A DNA stretch of 64,000 nucleotides from Rothia endophytica (lineage in GTDB: Bacteria > Actinomycetota > Actinomycetes > Actinomycetales > Micrococcaceae): positions 1-64,000 of the forward strand of contig NZ_CAKMSJ010000011.1 of assembly GCF_928381505.1 (NCBI RefSeq), given 5' to 3'. Both the position numbers and the translations under genes were made by a program. Below the pieces are notes generated by a model that ran no database searches, was not told the origin of the DNA, and saw only the letters and a program-made list of their open reading frames with translations. Positions 16,558-26,287 of the stretch are shown one piece after another (the stretch's first letter is position 1; every line of letters begins with the position of its first letter).

Positions 16558-17139
16558 ATGGCAGACGCCAAAAAACGCGCTTTATCAGCCCTCACGCGAA
16601 CAGCTGCAGCTACCAGCCTGCTGGCGCTAACTCTGGGTTTCGCTCCAGCACACGCCCACGATGAGCTGGTGAGCACCAACCCCGCCGCAAATACCACCTT
16701 GGATCAAGCACCTAAAGAACTTGAATTGACCTATAGCGGGGAGATCATGGACGTTGCCGGTGCCAACCAGGTTCGCGTGACCAACGCTGCCGGTGAAACG
16801 GTGACTGAGGGCGAACCAGAGGTTGACGGCACAGTTGTAACCCAAGATTTAGCGGCGCAAGAAACAGATGACACCTACACGGTCACCTGGCGTGTGGTTT
16901 CCTCAGATGGCCACCCGATCCAAGGAACCTTTACCTACACCGTGGGTGAAGGCGCCGCCCAGAGCTCAGAGCCGACCTCCACTGACGCAGGGGAACAACA
17001 GGATCAGCCCGCTGAGCCAATTACCGCTGCCAGCCAGGGTATGTCAACAGGTGCCAAAGTTGCTCTCTTTTTAGTCGCTGCTGCAGCGATCATGGGCGCT
17101 CTATTTGTTGTGCTGACAAAAACTAAGAAGCGCAAATAG
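16558..17139 (+). CDS. copC: CopC-domain copper-binding protein, membrane anchored
   Basis: A 193-residue exported protein. A signal peptide is cleaved at AHA-H34, which would leave His as the first mature residue, as in the Cu(II) site of CopC; the other expected ligands are D117 and H119 in SSDGHPI. The CopC beta-barrel runs to about residue 130, then an acidic linker, a helix near 162-182 and a KKRK end hold it at the membrane. AAGGATTATTC precedes the ATG. It is predicted to bind copper outside the cell and to work with the CopD-CtaG protein downstream. Confidence 0.9.
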   Translation: MADAKKRALSALTRTAAATSLLALTLGFAPAHAHDELVSTNPAANTTLDQAPKELELTYSGEIMDVAGANQVRVTNAAGETVTEGEPEVDGTVVTQDLAAQETDDTYTVTWRVVSSDGHPIQGTFTYTVGEGAAQSSEPTSTDAGEQQDQPAEPITAASQGMSTGAKVALFLVAAAAIMGALFVVLTKTKKRK

Positions 17140-17340
17140 CCCCTTTACTTTCAGAGCTCCACGCCACCGACTGTGGTCTAGCTCGTTTATCTGCGGGCAC
17201 TCTCATCAAGCAATAGGGGCTTGAGCAGGGCAAACCGGGGTTTCCTGACCGCTGAAGCTGAGGATATATCCATGAACCTACCTGCTCTGGGCTAGTAAAA
17301 CATCGCTACATGCCCCACAAACTTTAGAAAGAAAAAAACC

Positions 17341-18024
17341 ATGTTCTCTCACAAAATGACCCGTATCTCAGCCCTTTCTGCTGTTGCGCTCCTAGCGCTG
17401 GCAGGGTGTGGCTCATCAACCGATACCGCATCAAACCAGCCCAGTAGCAGCTCGGCGTCCGCCTCAGCTTCGACTCAAACAGCTGCTCTGACCGTTGAAG
17501 GCGCCTGGATTAAGGCCGCTACCGGCAACATGACCGGTGCCTTCGCCACTCTCACCAACACCGGGGACGAACCCATCACCATCGGCGGTGCCAGCAACGA
17601 TGCGGCAGGTATGGTCCAGCTCCACACCACCGAAATCGACCCCAACACGGGAACCAGCACGATGAAAGAAGCAAAGGACGGCTTCACCATTGAACCCGGG
17701 GCGAGTTTTGAACTGGCACCTGGAGGCAACCACATCATGCTCATGGAGATGAAGTGTTCACTGGTAGCAGGCACCACTAGCGTGATTAAGCTCGATACCT
17801 CAGCTGGTGCCATCGAATTTGATGCTGAAGTGCGTGATTTCAGCGGCGCTAAAGAGGAATACGCACCGGGCGAAGCTAGTGCCCCGGCTCATGAAACCAT
17901 GTCAGAGGACCACTCGATGCACGGTGAAGGCGACCATTCTGCCCACGGCGGCGAACATGGTGGTGAACACGGTGCAGAACACGGTGGCGAGTCTGCTGAA
18001 GCCGTCCTGCCCCAGTGCGCTTAA
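17341..18024 (+). CDS. PCuAC-type copper chaperone lipoprotein
   Basis: A 227-residue lipoprotein with lipobox LALAGC (Cys23). After a Ser-rich linker comes a PCu(A)C domain that carries Cu(I) to the CuA or CuB centre of cytochrome oxidase; its ligands are seen as QLHTTE, then STMKEA, then NHIMLMEM, close to the H-M...M...H-x-M pattern. The C-terminal 45 residues are unusually His-rich (DHSMHGEGDHSAHGGEHGG and on), adding possible copper sites. AGAAAG precedes the ATG. A 200-bp gap from copC suggests its own promoter. Confidence 0.9.
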   Translation: MFSHKMTRISALSAVALLALAGCGSSTDTASNQPSSSSASASASTQTAALTVEGAWIKAATGNMTGAFATLTNTGDEPITIGGASNDAAGMVQLHTTEIDPNTGTSTMKEAKDGFTIEPGASFELAPGGNHIMLMEMKCSLVAGTTSVIKLDTSAGAIEFDAEVRDFSGAKEEYAPGEASAPAHETMSEDHSMHGEGDHSAHGGEHGGEHGAEHGGESAEAVLPQCA

Positions 18025-18069
18025 ATCAGTGCGGCTAAATTTGCCCACACGGTAATGAGGTAGCATCCC

Positions 18070-18098
18070 GCCCCGCAACTGCACACCGGTTGCGGGGC
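18070..18098 (+). terminator. Strong hairpin after the PCuAC gene
   Basis: GCCCCGCAAC and GTTGCGGGGC form a perfect 10-bp stem. The tail (ATCCTACCCTGTT) is not a run of T, so efficiency is uncertain. Confidence 0.6.
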
Positions 18099-18167
18099 AT
18101 CCTACCCTGTTGCCCATGCAACAGACAGCATCAGAGGTAGGCTAAAAATCCGGGGAGAAAGATAACC

Positions 18168-19475
18168 ATGACCGGTTCATTTGATGAAGACTTTGAGAAC
18201 GCAACCGCCGGCGCTGAGCAGGCGCCAGACCGGCCGGCGTCCAGCCGCCGAACCTTCGTAGCTGGAGCGCTAGGTGCAGGTGCGGGAGTGGCAGCAACTC
18301 TTGGAGCCCAGTACGCTGCTGATGCTTCGGAGAGAAATAGCCCGCCCCCCGCGCCACCCCTGCAAGATGCCAGGGTGCCCTTCTACGGGCAGAGGCAGGC
18401 CGGTGTTGATACGCCGGCTCCCTCCTATGCGGTATTCATTGCCCTTGACCTCAATAACGGGATGGACGCCGATGGCGTGCAGCGTCTGCTGCGTATGCTC
18501 ACTAGCGACGCCGCCGCCCTCACCCAGGGCACCGCACCGGTGGTAGACCAGGAGCCTGAACTGGCTACCGTGCCCGCTAACCTCACCGTCACCTTCGGGT
18601 TTGGGGAACGCATCTTTGACATTGTGAACCCAGCAAAGAAGCCTGCCTGGCTGAAACCCCTGCCCGCCTTTGAAAAGATTGACCAGCTTCAAGACCAGTG
18701 GAACGATGGGGACCTGCTACTGCAGCTCTGTAGCTCTGACCGTTTCACGCTGGCACATGCCCAAAGAATGCTGCTGAAAACCGCGCGGTCAATGAGCCGC
18801 GTGCGCTGGGTGCAAGAAGGCTTCCGCCGTGCCCACGGTAGTGAGCCCGACGGTCAGACCATGCGCAATCTCTTTGGTCAGGTGGATGGCACTATTAATC
18901 CCTCAACCCAAGACGACAGCATGGACCGCTTTGTCTGGGGCAACCACGAAGAGCTGGAACCCTGGGAACAGGGAGGAACTTCCTTGGTCATCCGCCGCAT
19001 CCACATGAACCTCGATACCTGGGACCAATCGGACCGACCAGCTCGTGAGGACGCGGTAGGGCGCAACCTCACCAACGGGGCACCGCTCACCGGCACCCAA
19101 GAGCGCGACCCCGCAGACCTTTCAGCAACCAACGAGCTGGGCTTCAGCGTCATCGCGCCCTACGCCCACATTCGCCGCGCCAGCGCTCAGACGAGAGTTG
19201 AACGAATCCTCCGCAGGGGATACAACTACGATCTGCCGGTGCAGAATGCCTCGGGGTTCTCTGAACACTTTGAAACCGATGGGGGAGTGAGCAACTCGGG
19301 CCTCATCTTTTGCTCCTACCAGGCAGACCCTCTGCTTCAATTTCTACCCATTCAAGAACGTCTGGCTGAACTCGATATGCTCAATACCTGGACTGTGCCT
19401 ATCGGCTCCGCGGTCTTCGCCCTTCCGGCAGGTTGCGAGCAGGGCGGCTTCATCGGTGAGAATCTCTTCACCTAA
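18168..19475 (+). CDS. efeB: Tat-exported DyP-type peroxidase (EfeB family)
   Basis: A 435-residue heme peroxidase. A twin-arginine signal SRRTFVAG (residues 26-33) with an Ala/Gly-rich helix follows a 25-residue acidic N-region. The DyP motif GQVDG and the heme-site segment AHIRRA are both present. EfeB proteins act outside the membrane on peroxide and heme or Fe(II). The usual partners EfeU and EfeO are absent here; instead it lies between a copper chaperone and CopD-CtaG, which suggests a role tied to the respiratory oxidase or copper redox state. GGGGAGAAAG precedes the ATG. Confidence 0.9.
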   Translation: MTGSFDEDFENATAGAEQAPDRPASSRRTFVAGALGAGAGVAATLGAQYAADASERNSPPPAPPLQDARVPFYGQRQAGVDTPAPSYAVFIALDLNNGMDADGVQRLLRMLTSDAAALTQGTAPVVDQEPELATVPANLTVTFGFGERIFDIVNPAKKPAWLKPLPAFEKIDQLQDQWNDGDLLLQLCSSDRFTLAHAQRMLLKTARSMSRVRWVQEGFRRAHGSEPDGQTMRNLFGQVDGTINPSTQDDSMDRFVWGNHEELEPWEQGGTSLVIRRIHMNLDTWDQSDRPAREDAVGRNLTNGAPLTGTQERDPADLSATNELGFSVIAPYAHIRRASAQTRVERILRRGYNYDLPVQNASGFSEHFETDGGVSNSGLIFCSYQADPLLQFLPIQERLAELDMLNTWTVPIGSAVFALPAGCEQGGFIGENLFT

Positions 19476-19520
19476 ACTTTCACAGACCATATACGGCTCA
19501 CACCACCACACAGGAATAAC

Positions 19521-21701
19521 ATGGCACAGCAATCAAGGGCGCAAAAAACAGCCCCGCACCCCCGTCTCAACGGGCTAGGCACCCACTGGATTTGGGCTTT
19601 CCCCGCCGCTGCCCTTCTAGGGTTGCTGGCGAGCCTTACCCTCAGCGGTGGTGCAGCCGCTACAGACCTGGCAGATGCCGGCCCGCTCGCCCGATGGGGT
19701 CTGCCGATTGCAGAGACAGTGCACAATTTCGCTATGGTGACCACCATGGGTGCCCTGCTCTTCGCCATTGCGATCGTCCCCCGCTTTCTTGACTCTGCCC
19801 GTGGCAAGAGCCGTGTGAATATGGCGCACGCAACAGACAAGAGCCAGAGGCTGAAGAACCTCACCCGCACCGAACACCCCGCCTTTATTGCCGTGATGAA
19901 GCTAGCGGCAGCAGCATCAGCTACCTGGACCATCGCCGCAATCGCCGTGCTGATCTTCAGCTACGCCGATATATCGGGCCGGGCCATCGAAGCCAACTCC
20001 TCCTACACCACGGAGCTCATCAGCTACATCACCACCATTTCGGCCGGTCAGCAAGAAGCCACCACCATTATCGTGGCGGCCCTGGTCTCAACCCTTGTTT
20101 TTGCAGTGCGCTCGCTGACTGGCCTCTTGGTGACTCTGGGTATTTCTTTCATCGGTATTATTGATATGGCGTTGGGCGGGCACTCATCGGGCGGTAATGA
20201 CCATATGGGGGCGGTCAACTCCTTGGGCTTGCATCTGCTCGGCGTAGTCCTCTGGACCGGCGGCCTAATAGCTCTCGTCTTTATTTCCCGCACCATTTCA
20301 AGCAAGGACGCCGGTAGCGGCACCCTGCCCGAAAGCACGCGAGGGGAGCGCACCGCGTCCAACCGTAGGGTGCCTCTGGCGGTGAGTGTATTGCGCCGTT
20401 ATTCTACCCTGGCGCTAGGTGGCTTCATCCTAGTGACATTCTCTGGCGTCATCAACGCACTGGTGCGCCTCAACACCGTGGGGGAGCTCTTCACCACCAC
20501 CTACGGTGCCCTAGTGCTGGCTAAGATCATGCTGACCTTAGTGCTGGGAGCCTTCGGCGCAGTGCACCGCTTGCGCCTCATCCCCATGATGCAGTCGGGG
20601 CAGATAGGTGCGGCAAAGGGCCTGTGGTACGCCATTGCCTGTGAGCTGCTGCTGATGGGCACCACCAGCGGCCTTGCGGTGACACTGTCCCGCACAGCAC
20701 CACCTGCACCAGAAACTCTTGACGCAGGCGCTGAACCGGTACGCATCATCACCTGGTACGACATGCCCCCCGAACCCGGTGTAGCTGAGTGGTTCACTCA
20801 GTGGCGCTTTGACTGGTTCTGGGTCGCTTTCATTGCCTTCGTTGGGTTTACCTATCTCTGGGCCTTTATCAAGGTGAAACGAGCTGGTGGCAGCTGGTCT
20901 ATCTTCCGCCTGCTGTCTTGGTACTTCGGGTTGTTAGTGTTGCTTTACATCACCAGCGGGGCACTGACCGTTTACGCCCGCGTGATGTTCTCGGTGCACA
21001 TGGTAGAGCACATGCTGTTGACCATGGTCTGCCCCATCTTCTTGGTTCTGGGCGCCCCTATCACCCTGATTTTGCGCGCGCTTGAGCCACGGCAGGACGG
21101 CACCCGCGGCCCCCGCGAGTGGATTCTTCGACTGGTGCATTCGGGCTGGTCCAAGGTGATTACCCACCCCATCTTTGCAGCCGTAAACTTTGCCGGCTCC
21201 ATCGTGGTGGTTTACTTTACCCCGCTCTTTGGCATCATGCTGCGCTACCACATTGGCCACGAGTTCATGCTGATCCACTTCTTGGTGACCGGTTACATCT
21301 TCAGCCTGGTACTGATCGGTATCGACCCCATCCCGCATCGCCCTGCCTACCCCATGCGTCTCATGATGCTGATTGCAACCCTGGGCTACCACGCCTTTGT
21401 AGGTATTGCGATTATGCAGATGGAGACCCTGCTACAGGCGTCCTGGTTCGGAAATGTGGGCCGCCCCTACGGTCTCTCAGCCATCGAAGATCAGCAATTA
21501 GGTGGTGCCCTGATGTGGGGTATCGGTGAAATCCCCACCATGGTGATTGCCGTGGCTGTTGCGGTGCAGTGGTCTATGCAGGATAAGAAACTGCAGAAGA
21601 GAGTGGACCGCCAGGCTGACCGGGACGGGGACGCTGAGTTACATGCCTACAACGACATGTTCGCTGAACTAGCTGAACGTGATCAGAAAGCTGGCCGCTA
21701 A
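19521..21701 (+). CDS. CopD-CtaG fusion, copper import and cytochrome oxidase assembly
   Basis: A 726-residue protein with about 15 membrane helices. The first ~390 residues resemble the CopD copper-transport domain; the rest is the CtaG (caa3-type) assembly factor, with helix motifs VHMVEHMLLTM and HIGHEFMLIHFL that place several His in the membrane. The fusion is common in actinobacteria and would pass copper directly to oxidase assembly. A cytoplasmic charged tail of about 45 residues follows. GGAATAAC precedes the ATG. Its stop shares bases with the stop of the convergent permease. Confidence 0.9.
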   Translation: MAQQSRAQKTAPHPRLNGLGTHWIWAFPAAALLGLLASLTLSGGAAATDLADAGPLARWGLPIAETVHNFAMVTTMGALLFAIAIVPRFLDSARGKSRVNMAHATDKSQRLKNLTRTEHPAFIAVMKLAAAASATWTIAAIAVLIFSYADISGRAIEANSSYTTELISYITTISAGQQEATTIIVAALVSTLVFAVRSLTGLLVTLGISFIGIIDMALGGHSSGGNDHMGAVNSLGLHLLGVVLWTGGLIALVFISRTISSKDAGSGTLPESTRGERTASNRRVPLAVSVLRRYSTLALGGFILVTFSGVINALVRLNTVGELFTTTYGALVLAKIMLTLVLGAFGAVHRLRLIPMMQSGQIGAAKGLWYAIACELLLMGTTSGLAVTLSRTAPPAPETLDAGAEPVRIITWYDMPPEPGVAEWFTQWRFDWFWVAFIAFVGFTYLWAFIKVKRAGGSWSIFRLLSWYFGLLVLLYITSGALTVYARVMFSVHMVEHMLLTMVCPIFLVLGAPITLILRALEPRQDGTRGPREWILRLVHSGWSKVITHPIFAAVNFAGSIVVVYFTPLFGIMLRYHIGHEFMLIHFLVTGYIFSLVLIGIDPIPHRPAYPMRLMMLIATLGYHAFVGIAIMQMETLLQASWFGNVGRPYGLSAIEDQQLGGALMWGIGEIPTMVIAVAVAVQWSMQDKKLQKRVDRQADRDGDAELHAYNDMFAELAERDQKAGR

Positions 21702-23077
21702 CGAGCCGAGGCGCTGCTCTGCCGAGCATAGCCCACACCAGCAAGGATGAGGGCCACTGTGACCGAGAGCAGTACTTCTACTCGGTGGGCCTGAGTGATG
21801 CCCATATAGATCAGGAGGCTGATCAGACCGGCTATGAGCAGGTAGTTGGCCCATGGGTAACCGGGGGAGCGCAAGGTGAGGGCTGCGCTCGTGCCCTGGG
21901 GTTGAAGACGGTGACTACGCAGGTGAGAAAATGCAACCATGAGCCACACAAAAATACCGATGCCACCGGTGGAATTAACCAGCAGAGTAAAGACCTGGTC
22001 GGGCATGAAGTAGTTGAGTGCCGTTGCGGCTAAACCAACAGTTGAGGACAGCATGATGGCATTACGAGGTGCCCGTGCGCTAGAAAGAAGAGAGAAAGTT
22101 GCTGGCGCGTCCCCCTGCTCTGCCAACGCGAAGACCATTCGGGATGCCGCATAGAGACTGGCATTGAGGCAGCTCAGTAGCGCGGTGAGCACCACAACGT
22201 TCATGATCAACCCGGCATAGGGCAGACCCAGGAGCTCGAACATGGTCACGAAGGGGGATTTGCCGCTCTCAATCGCAGTCCACGGCACTACGAGCAGGGT
22301 AATCGCCACCGAACCGACGTAGAAGAAAAGCACCCGGAATATCACCGACCGCACTGCCTTAGTAACAGCCTGCGCTGGGTTCTCTGATTCGCCGGCTGCG
22401 ACTGTGGCGATTTCAGCGCCAAACATTGAGAAAATAACAGCTAAAAGAGCAGTAAAGATAGCACCTGCTCCGTGCGCGAAGAAGCCAGCTCCTGCGGTGT
22501 AATTGCTCAAGGAGGCTGTGCTGTTGGGTATAACTCCCACGACAGCTAATACTCCCACCGTAATAATGATGACGATGGCAGCGATCTTGACGGAAGAGAA
22601 CCAGAACTCAGCTTCACCGTAGGAGCGTACCGAGAAAAGGTTAAGCACGAGAAAAGCCAAGACTAAGGCCAAGGCCACTGCCCATTGCGGGGCAGTAGGC
22701 CACCAGCTACTGATGATGGTGGCAGCAGCTGTTGCTTCGATAGCTACTGTTACCGACCAGAACCACCAGTAGAGCCAGCCCACCGTGAAACCTGCCCAGG
22801 GGGCAATATAGCGCCGGGCGTAGACAGAAAAAGACCCGGTCTCGGGGCTCTGGGCAGACATTTCACCCAGCATTCGCATCACCATCACCAACACCGTGCC
22901 AGCGAGCAAGTAGGTGAGAACAACCGCGGGGCCCGCCGTGAGAATAGCGGTGCTCGAAGCGACCAGAAGACCAGCACCAATAGCTCCGCCCATGGCAATC
23001 ATGGACAGGTGACGGGGCTTCAAAGACTTGGCTAGGCCCCCAAGCGCGGGGGTAGCTTCTGCGGTTTCTTTACGCAC
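21698..23077 (-). CDS. Amino-acid permease of the APC superfamily (GabP/AAT type)
   Basis: A 459-residue transporter with 12 helices. The first-helix motif MIAMGGAIGAGLLVAS and the following GEM segment of helix 3 mark the AAT subfamily, which imports amino acids or GABA by proton symport. The substrate cannot be fixed by eye. The start is GTG, with AGAAGGA 4-5 nt before it. It ends in a 4-bp CTAA overlap with the convergent CopD-CtaG gene, without a terminator between. Confidence 0.88.
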   Translation of the reverse strand: MRKETAEATPALGGLAKSLKPRHLSMIAMGGAIGAGLLVASSTAILTAGPAVVLTYLLAGTVLVMVMRMLGEMSAQSPETGSFSVYARRYIAPWAGFTVGWLYWWFWSVTVAIEATAAATIISSWWPTAPQWAVALALVLAFLVLNLFSVRSYGEAEFWFSSVKIAAIVIIITVGVLAVVGVIPNSTASLSNYTAGAGFFAHGAGAIFTALLAVIFSMFGAEIATVAAGESENPAQAVTKAVRSVIFRVLFFYVGSVAITLLVVPWTAIESGKSPFVTMFELLGLPYAGLIMNVVVLTALLSCLNASLYAASRMVFALAEQGDAPATFSLLSSARAPRNAIMLSSTVGLAATALNYFMPDQVFTLLVNSTGGIGIFVWLMVAFSHLRSHRLQPQGTSAALTLRSPGYPWANYLLIAGLISLLIYMGITQAHRVEVLLSVTVALILAGVGYARQSSASAR

Positions 23078-23320
23078 AGGTTCCTTCTAACAGGGGGGGA
23101 GGAGGCGGAGCAGCAAGAGCACATTGCTGCTGCACCTTTGGTAAGCCAACTTGACTGAACTGACCTAATCCTAACTGTTACGTCTCTATTACGCACAGTT
23201 GAGGTTTATGAACCGAAAGGCGCCAAAAACTGCAACAAATGACCGGGCAACGGTGGCTTGTTAGGCTGAGAAGAAACGTAGACTAGCGTGCCACAGGTGC
23301 GCCCACGAAAGGTAAACATC

Positions 23321-25246
23321 ATGGCAGATCATGCAGCCGCACGCCAGACCAAAGTGCGCGCGTCCGAACTGGTTGGTAGGGGCTGGTTGAACACCGGCGG
23401 TAAAGAGCTATCGCTTGAGTCCCTGCGCGGAAAAATCGTCATCCTCGACTTTTGGACCTTCTGCTGCATGAACTGCCTGCATGTGCTTGATGAGTTGCGC
23501 CCGCTGGAAGAAGAATTTTCGGATGTTCTGGTGACTGTGGGCGTCCATTCACCCAAGTTTGAACACGAAGCTGACCCTGTGGCCCTAGAAGCTGCTGTGG
23601 ATCGCTACGACATCACTCACCCGGTGCTCGATGACCCCAACCTCGAAACCTGGAACGCCTACACCGCCAGAGCCTGGCCCACCCTGGTCGTCCTTGACCC
23701 AGAAGGCTACATTGTTGCTCACCTCTCCGGTGAAGGCCATGTGCAGGGTCTGACCTCACTGGTGCGTGAACTGGTAGAGGAGCACGAGGCTAAAGGCACT
23801 CTGCATCGTGGGGACGGCCCCTACGTGCCCCGCCCTAAGCCTGCGGGCACTTTTGCTTTCCCCGGTAAGGCACTGGAACTACCAGCTGACTTTGCCGACG
23901 GTAAGACCACCTACCTGGTCACCGATACAGCCCGCCATCGCCTGGTGCAGGTAGAAGCTGACGTTGAAACCGCCCTAGCGACCTTTGGCGGGCCAGAAAA
24001 GGGCTACCTTGACGGCTCTGCCGAGCAGGCCCGCTTCAACGAGCCCCAAGGTATTGCTCTGGTGCCCGCAGATATGCGTGAGACGCTGGGGGTCGATGTT
24101 CTCGTCGCAGACTCCGTCAATCACCGCCTGCGCGGGCTAAACCTGGCGACCGGGCAGGTCACCACCCTGGCTGGCAGTGGGGTACAACGCCTCATTGACG
24201 GTGAAACCGCCCGCACCGACCCCAACCACATTGCGCTCGGCGCTGACCCGCTAACCGTGGCCCTCTCGTCCCCCTGGGATCTGGTCTACTCCCGCGAGGC
24301 GGCTTCCTTTTTGATTGCTATGGCAGGTACCCATCAGATCTTTAGCTTTGACCCTGTCACCGGACAGCTGGCGGTTTTCGCCGGTACCGGTGCTGAGGGC
24401 CTGAAAGACGGCGCGGTGGCTGACTCCTGGTTCGCTCAGTCCTCTGGGCTTATTGAAGCAAAAGACGGCTCCATCTGGGTTGCCGACTCTGAGACCAGCG
24501 CCCTGCGCCGCATCGTCTTTGAAGCCGGGGAAGCCCGTGTAGAAACCGCTGTGGGCATTGGCCTCTTCGACTTCGGCTTTGTGGATGGTAACCGCCAAGA
24601 AGCTCGCATGCAGCACTGCCTAGGGCTAACCGAGCTGCCCGATGGTTCTATCGCTATCGCAGATACCTACAACGGTGCTATCCGCCGTTTCGACCCCTCC
24701 ACCGGGGCACTGGGCACCCTCGCACGCGGCCTGGCCGAACCCAGTGATCTGCTGGTTGAAACGACAGAGGACGGGCGCGCCCGGCTCATTGTGGTTGAAG
24801 CCAATGCCCACCAGCTGGTGCGCGTCTCTATTCCTGATGCTATGCAGCATGTGGACGAGGGAGCTAGCCAAGTCACGCGAAAGGCCACCGAACTTGCCGG
24901 CGGCAGCCTTACCTTTACCGCCCGCTTTGCGGCTCCCAAGGGGCAAAAGCTAGACACCCGTTGGGGAGACCCAACCCAGCTAAAAATCTCATCGACCCCC
25001 GAGAACTTCATCCTCTCGGGTGCTGGAACTGCCCAGGGGCTAACTCGCCAGCTGGAACTCAACCCAGAAGTCACCAGCGCAGTGCTTCACATTACCGCTC
25101 GCGCTGCTGCCTGTGACGGCGAACCAGGTGGGGAAATCCCCGACCATGCGGCCTGCCACCTTTACCAGCAGGACTGGGGTCTGCCCGTCATCATCACCGA
25201 AAGCGGGGAACAGGAACTGGTGCTTGACCTACGCGGGGTGAACTAG
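23321..25246 (+). CDS. Thioredoxin-NHL repeat protein (NHLRC2-like)
   Basis: A 641-residue protein. Residues about 10-150 form a TlpA-like thioredoxin domain with the motif CCMNC in FWTFCCMNCLHVLDEL. Residues about 160-500 hold NHL-type beta-propeller repeats (RFNEPQGIAL, ADSVNHRLRGL, ADTYNGAIRRF). A beta-rich domain of about 110 residues ends the protein and resembles the C-terminal part of animal NHLRC2. No signal peptide is seen. ATG 23321 has GAAAGG upstream; an in-frame GTG at 23288 lacks one. The function of the family in bacteria is not established. Confidence 0.88.
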   Translation: MADHAAARQTKVRASELVGRGWLNTGGKELSLESLRGKIVILDFWTFCCMNCLHVLDELRPLEEEFSDVLVTVGVHSPKFEHEADPVALEAAVDRYDITHPVLDDPNLETWNAYTARAWPTLVVLDPEGYIVAHLSGEGHVQGLTSLVRELVEEHEAKGTLHRGDGPYVPRPKPAGTFAFPGKALELPADFADGKTTYLVTDTARHRLVQVEADVETALATFGGPEKGYLDGSAEQARFNEPQGIALVPADMRETLGVDVLVADSVNHRLRGLNLATGQVTTLAGSGVQRLIDGETARTDPNHIALGADPLTVALSSPWDLVYSREAASFLIAMAGTHQIFSFDPVTGQLAVFAGTGAEGLKDGAVADSWFAQSSGLIEAKDGSIWVADSETSALRRIVFEAGEARVETAVGIGLFDFGFVDGNRQEARMQHCLGLTELPDGSIAIADTYNGAIRRFDPSTGALGTLARGLAEPSDLLVETTEDGRARLIVVEANAHQLVRVSIPDAMQHVDEGASQVTRKATELAGGSLTFTARFAAPKGQKLDTRWGDPTQLKISSTPENFILSGAGTAQGLTRQLELNPEVTSAVLHITARAAACDGEPGGEIPDHAACHLYQQDWGLPVIITESGEQELVLDLRGVN

Positions 25247-26223
25247 GACGCCGGGGTGAAGGTCACCGTCTCATCGGCGGTGGCCAGTGCTCCCGCTACC
25301 TCAAAAGTGATCTCTTGAGTCACCTCTTCCTTTTTACCGGTATAGAGGTCAAGAGCAGTAAAAGAAATTTCTGCCTTGCCCTCGCTGTCACTCAAAGACC
25401 AGGCACCGTTAGCTAGATTAATCTCTGGCTCGGGGTACTCCGTGATGAGCCAGGTTAGATCACCAGCGACGCGCCCATTAAAGGGATATTCAAAAGGGCA
25501 ACCGGTGGGGTAGAGAGAATTCTGGGCCGCACAGGTATCAACATAGGTTTTTACCTGCTGGCGTACCGAAGCCACCGCGGTAGGGGACGGCTCCAAATCC
25601 AAGGTGAGGCCGGGGGTCTCACCGGGGGATGTGATCAGAGTGCTATCTGATACCGAGGAATAGAGAGCTGACTCGTAGGTTACCTGATAGACCCCCGGAA
25701 AGGTCACGGCAAAGTCCTGTGATCCACCCTTAACCGCTACCTTCTGACCATTCAGTGTGGCAGCTGACAGCGCCTTAGCGTCCACATGCACCGTGGGTAG
25801 CGTGCCCTGGTCAATAGCCCACTGGTCAAAAACACCCCAGTGAGAACCGACCTTATGGAGGGTAAATTCGCTGCTGTGCCGTTGATCGTTTACTTGGTAA
25901 GAAACCGTAACTGTGGCTCGTTCACCGCCGTCCTTGATGACGGTTTCGGTGGTCTCTACCTGATGGATACCCTCCAGCGATGCACGCAAAGCAGCGCCGT
26001 CTAGCATAGAGGCATCCCCATCGGGCAACTGTGCCCCCAAAATACCCAGTGCCTTAGAGCCATCGCCCTCACGCACCGCAGCAAAATAGGCGCGTACCTG
26101 ACCCCCCGGGCCATATACCAGCCTATTAATAAGCGCTAAAGACGCTAGAGCAATTAATACAGCGGTGAGCACACCCACCAGCCACATAGCAAGAACTCGG
26201 TCAACAGTAGAAGTAAAACGCAC
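25243..26223 (-). CDS. Membrane-anchored protein of unknown function
   Basis: A 326-residue protein not recognised. One N-terminal helix (residues 12-36) anchors an extracytoplasmic part. Residues 45-135 look like a small NTF2-like or DUF4878-like fold (YFAAVREGDGSKALGIL, then TVTVSYQVNDQRHS), followed by beta-rich segments. Two Cys (TCAAQNSLYPTGC) near residue 235 may form a disulfide. The start is GTG at 26223 exactly 6 nt after TACATT, so the mRNA is probably leaderless. The gene ends in a CTAG overlap with the thioredoxin-NHL gene. Confidence 0.7.
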   Translation of the reverse strand: MRFTSTVDRVLAMWLVGVLTAVLIALASLALINRLVYGPGGQVRAYFAAVREGDGSKALGILGAQLPDGDASMLDGAALRASLEGIHQVETTETVIKDGGERATVTVSYQVNDQRHSSEFTLHKVGSHWGVFDQWAIDQGTLPTVHVDAKALSAATLNGQKVAVKGGSQDFAVTFPGVYQVTYESALYSSVSDSTLITSPGETPGLTLDLEPSPTAVASVRQQVKTYVDTCAAQNSLYPTGCPFEYPFNGRVAGDLTWLITEYPEPEINLANGAWSLSDSEGKAEISFTALDLYTGKKEEVTQEITFEVAGALATADETVTFTPAS

Positions 26224-26229
26224 CCCTTA

Positions 26230-26235
26230 AATGTA
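26230..26235 (-). promoter_or_regulatory. -10 element for a leaderless mRNA
   Basis: On the minus strand TACATT is followed by 6 nt and then GTG (26223). This places the predicted +1 on the start codon. No clear -35 is seen. Confidence 0.5.
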
Positions 26236-26275
26236 GCTCACCCGCTATCGCGACCTCCACGCCATGACAAGCCGC

Positions 26276-26281
26276 TAGAGT
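26276..26281 (+). promoter_or_regulatory. -10 element for a leaderless mRNA
   Basis: TAGAGT is followed by AGAGCC and then ATG (26288), so +1 is expected at the start codon. It is divergent from the similar element at 26230-26235. Confidence 0.52.
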
Positions 26282-26287
26282 AGAGCC

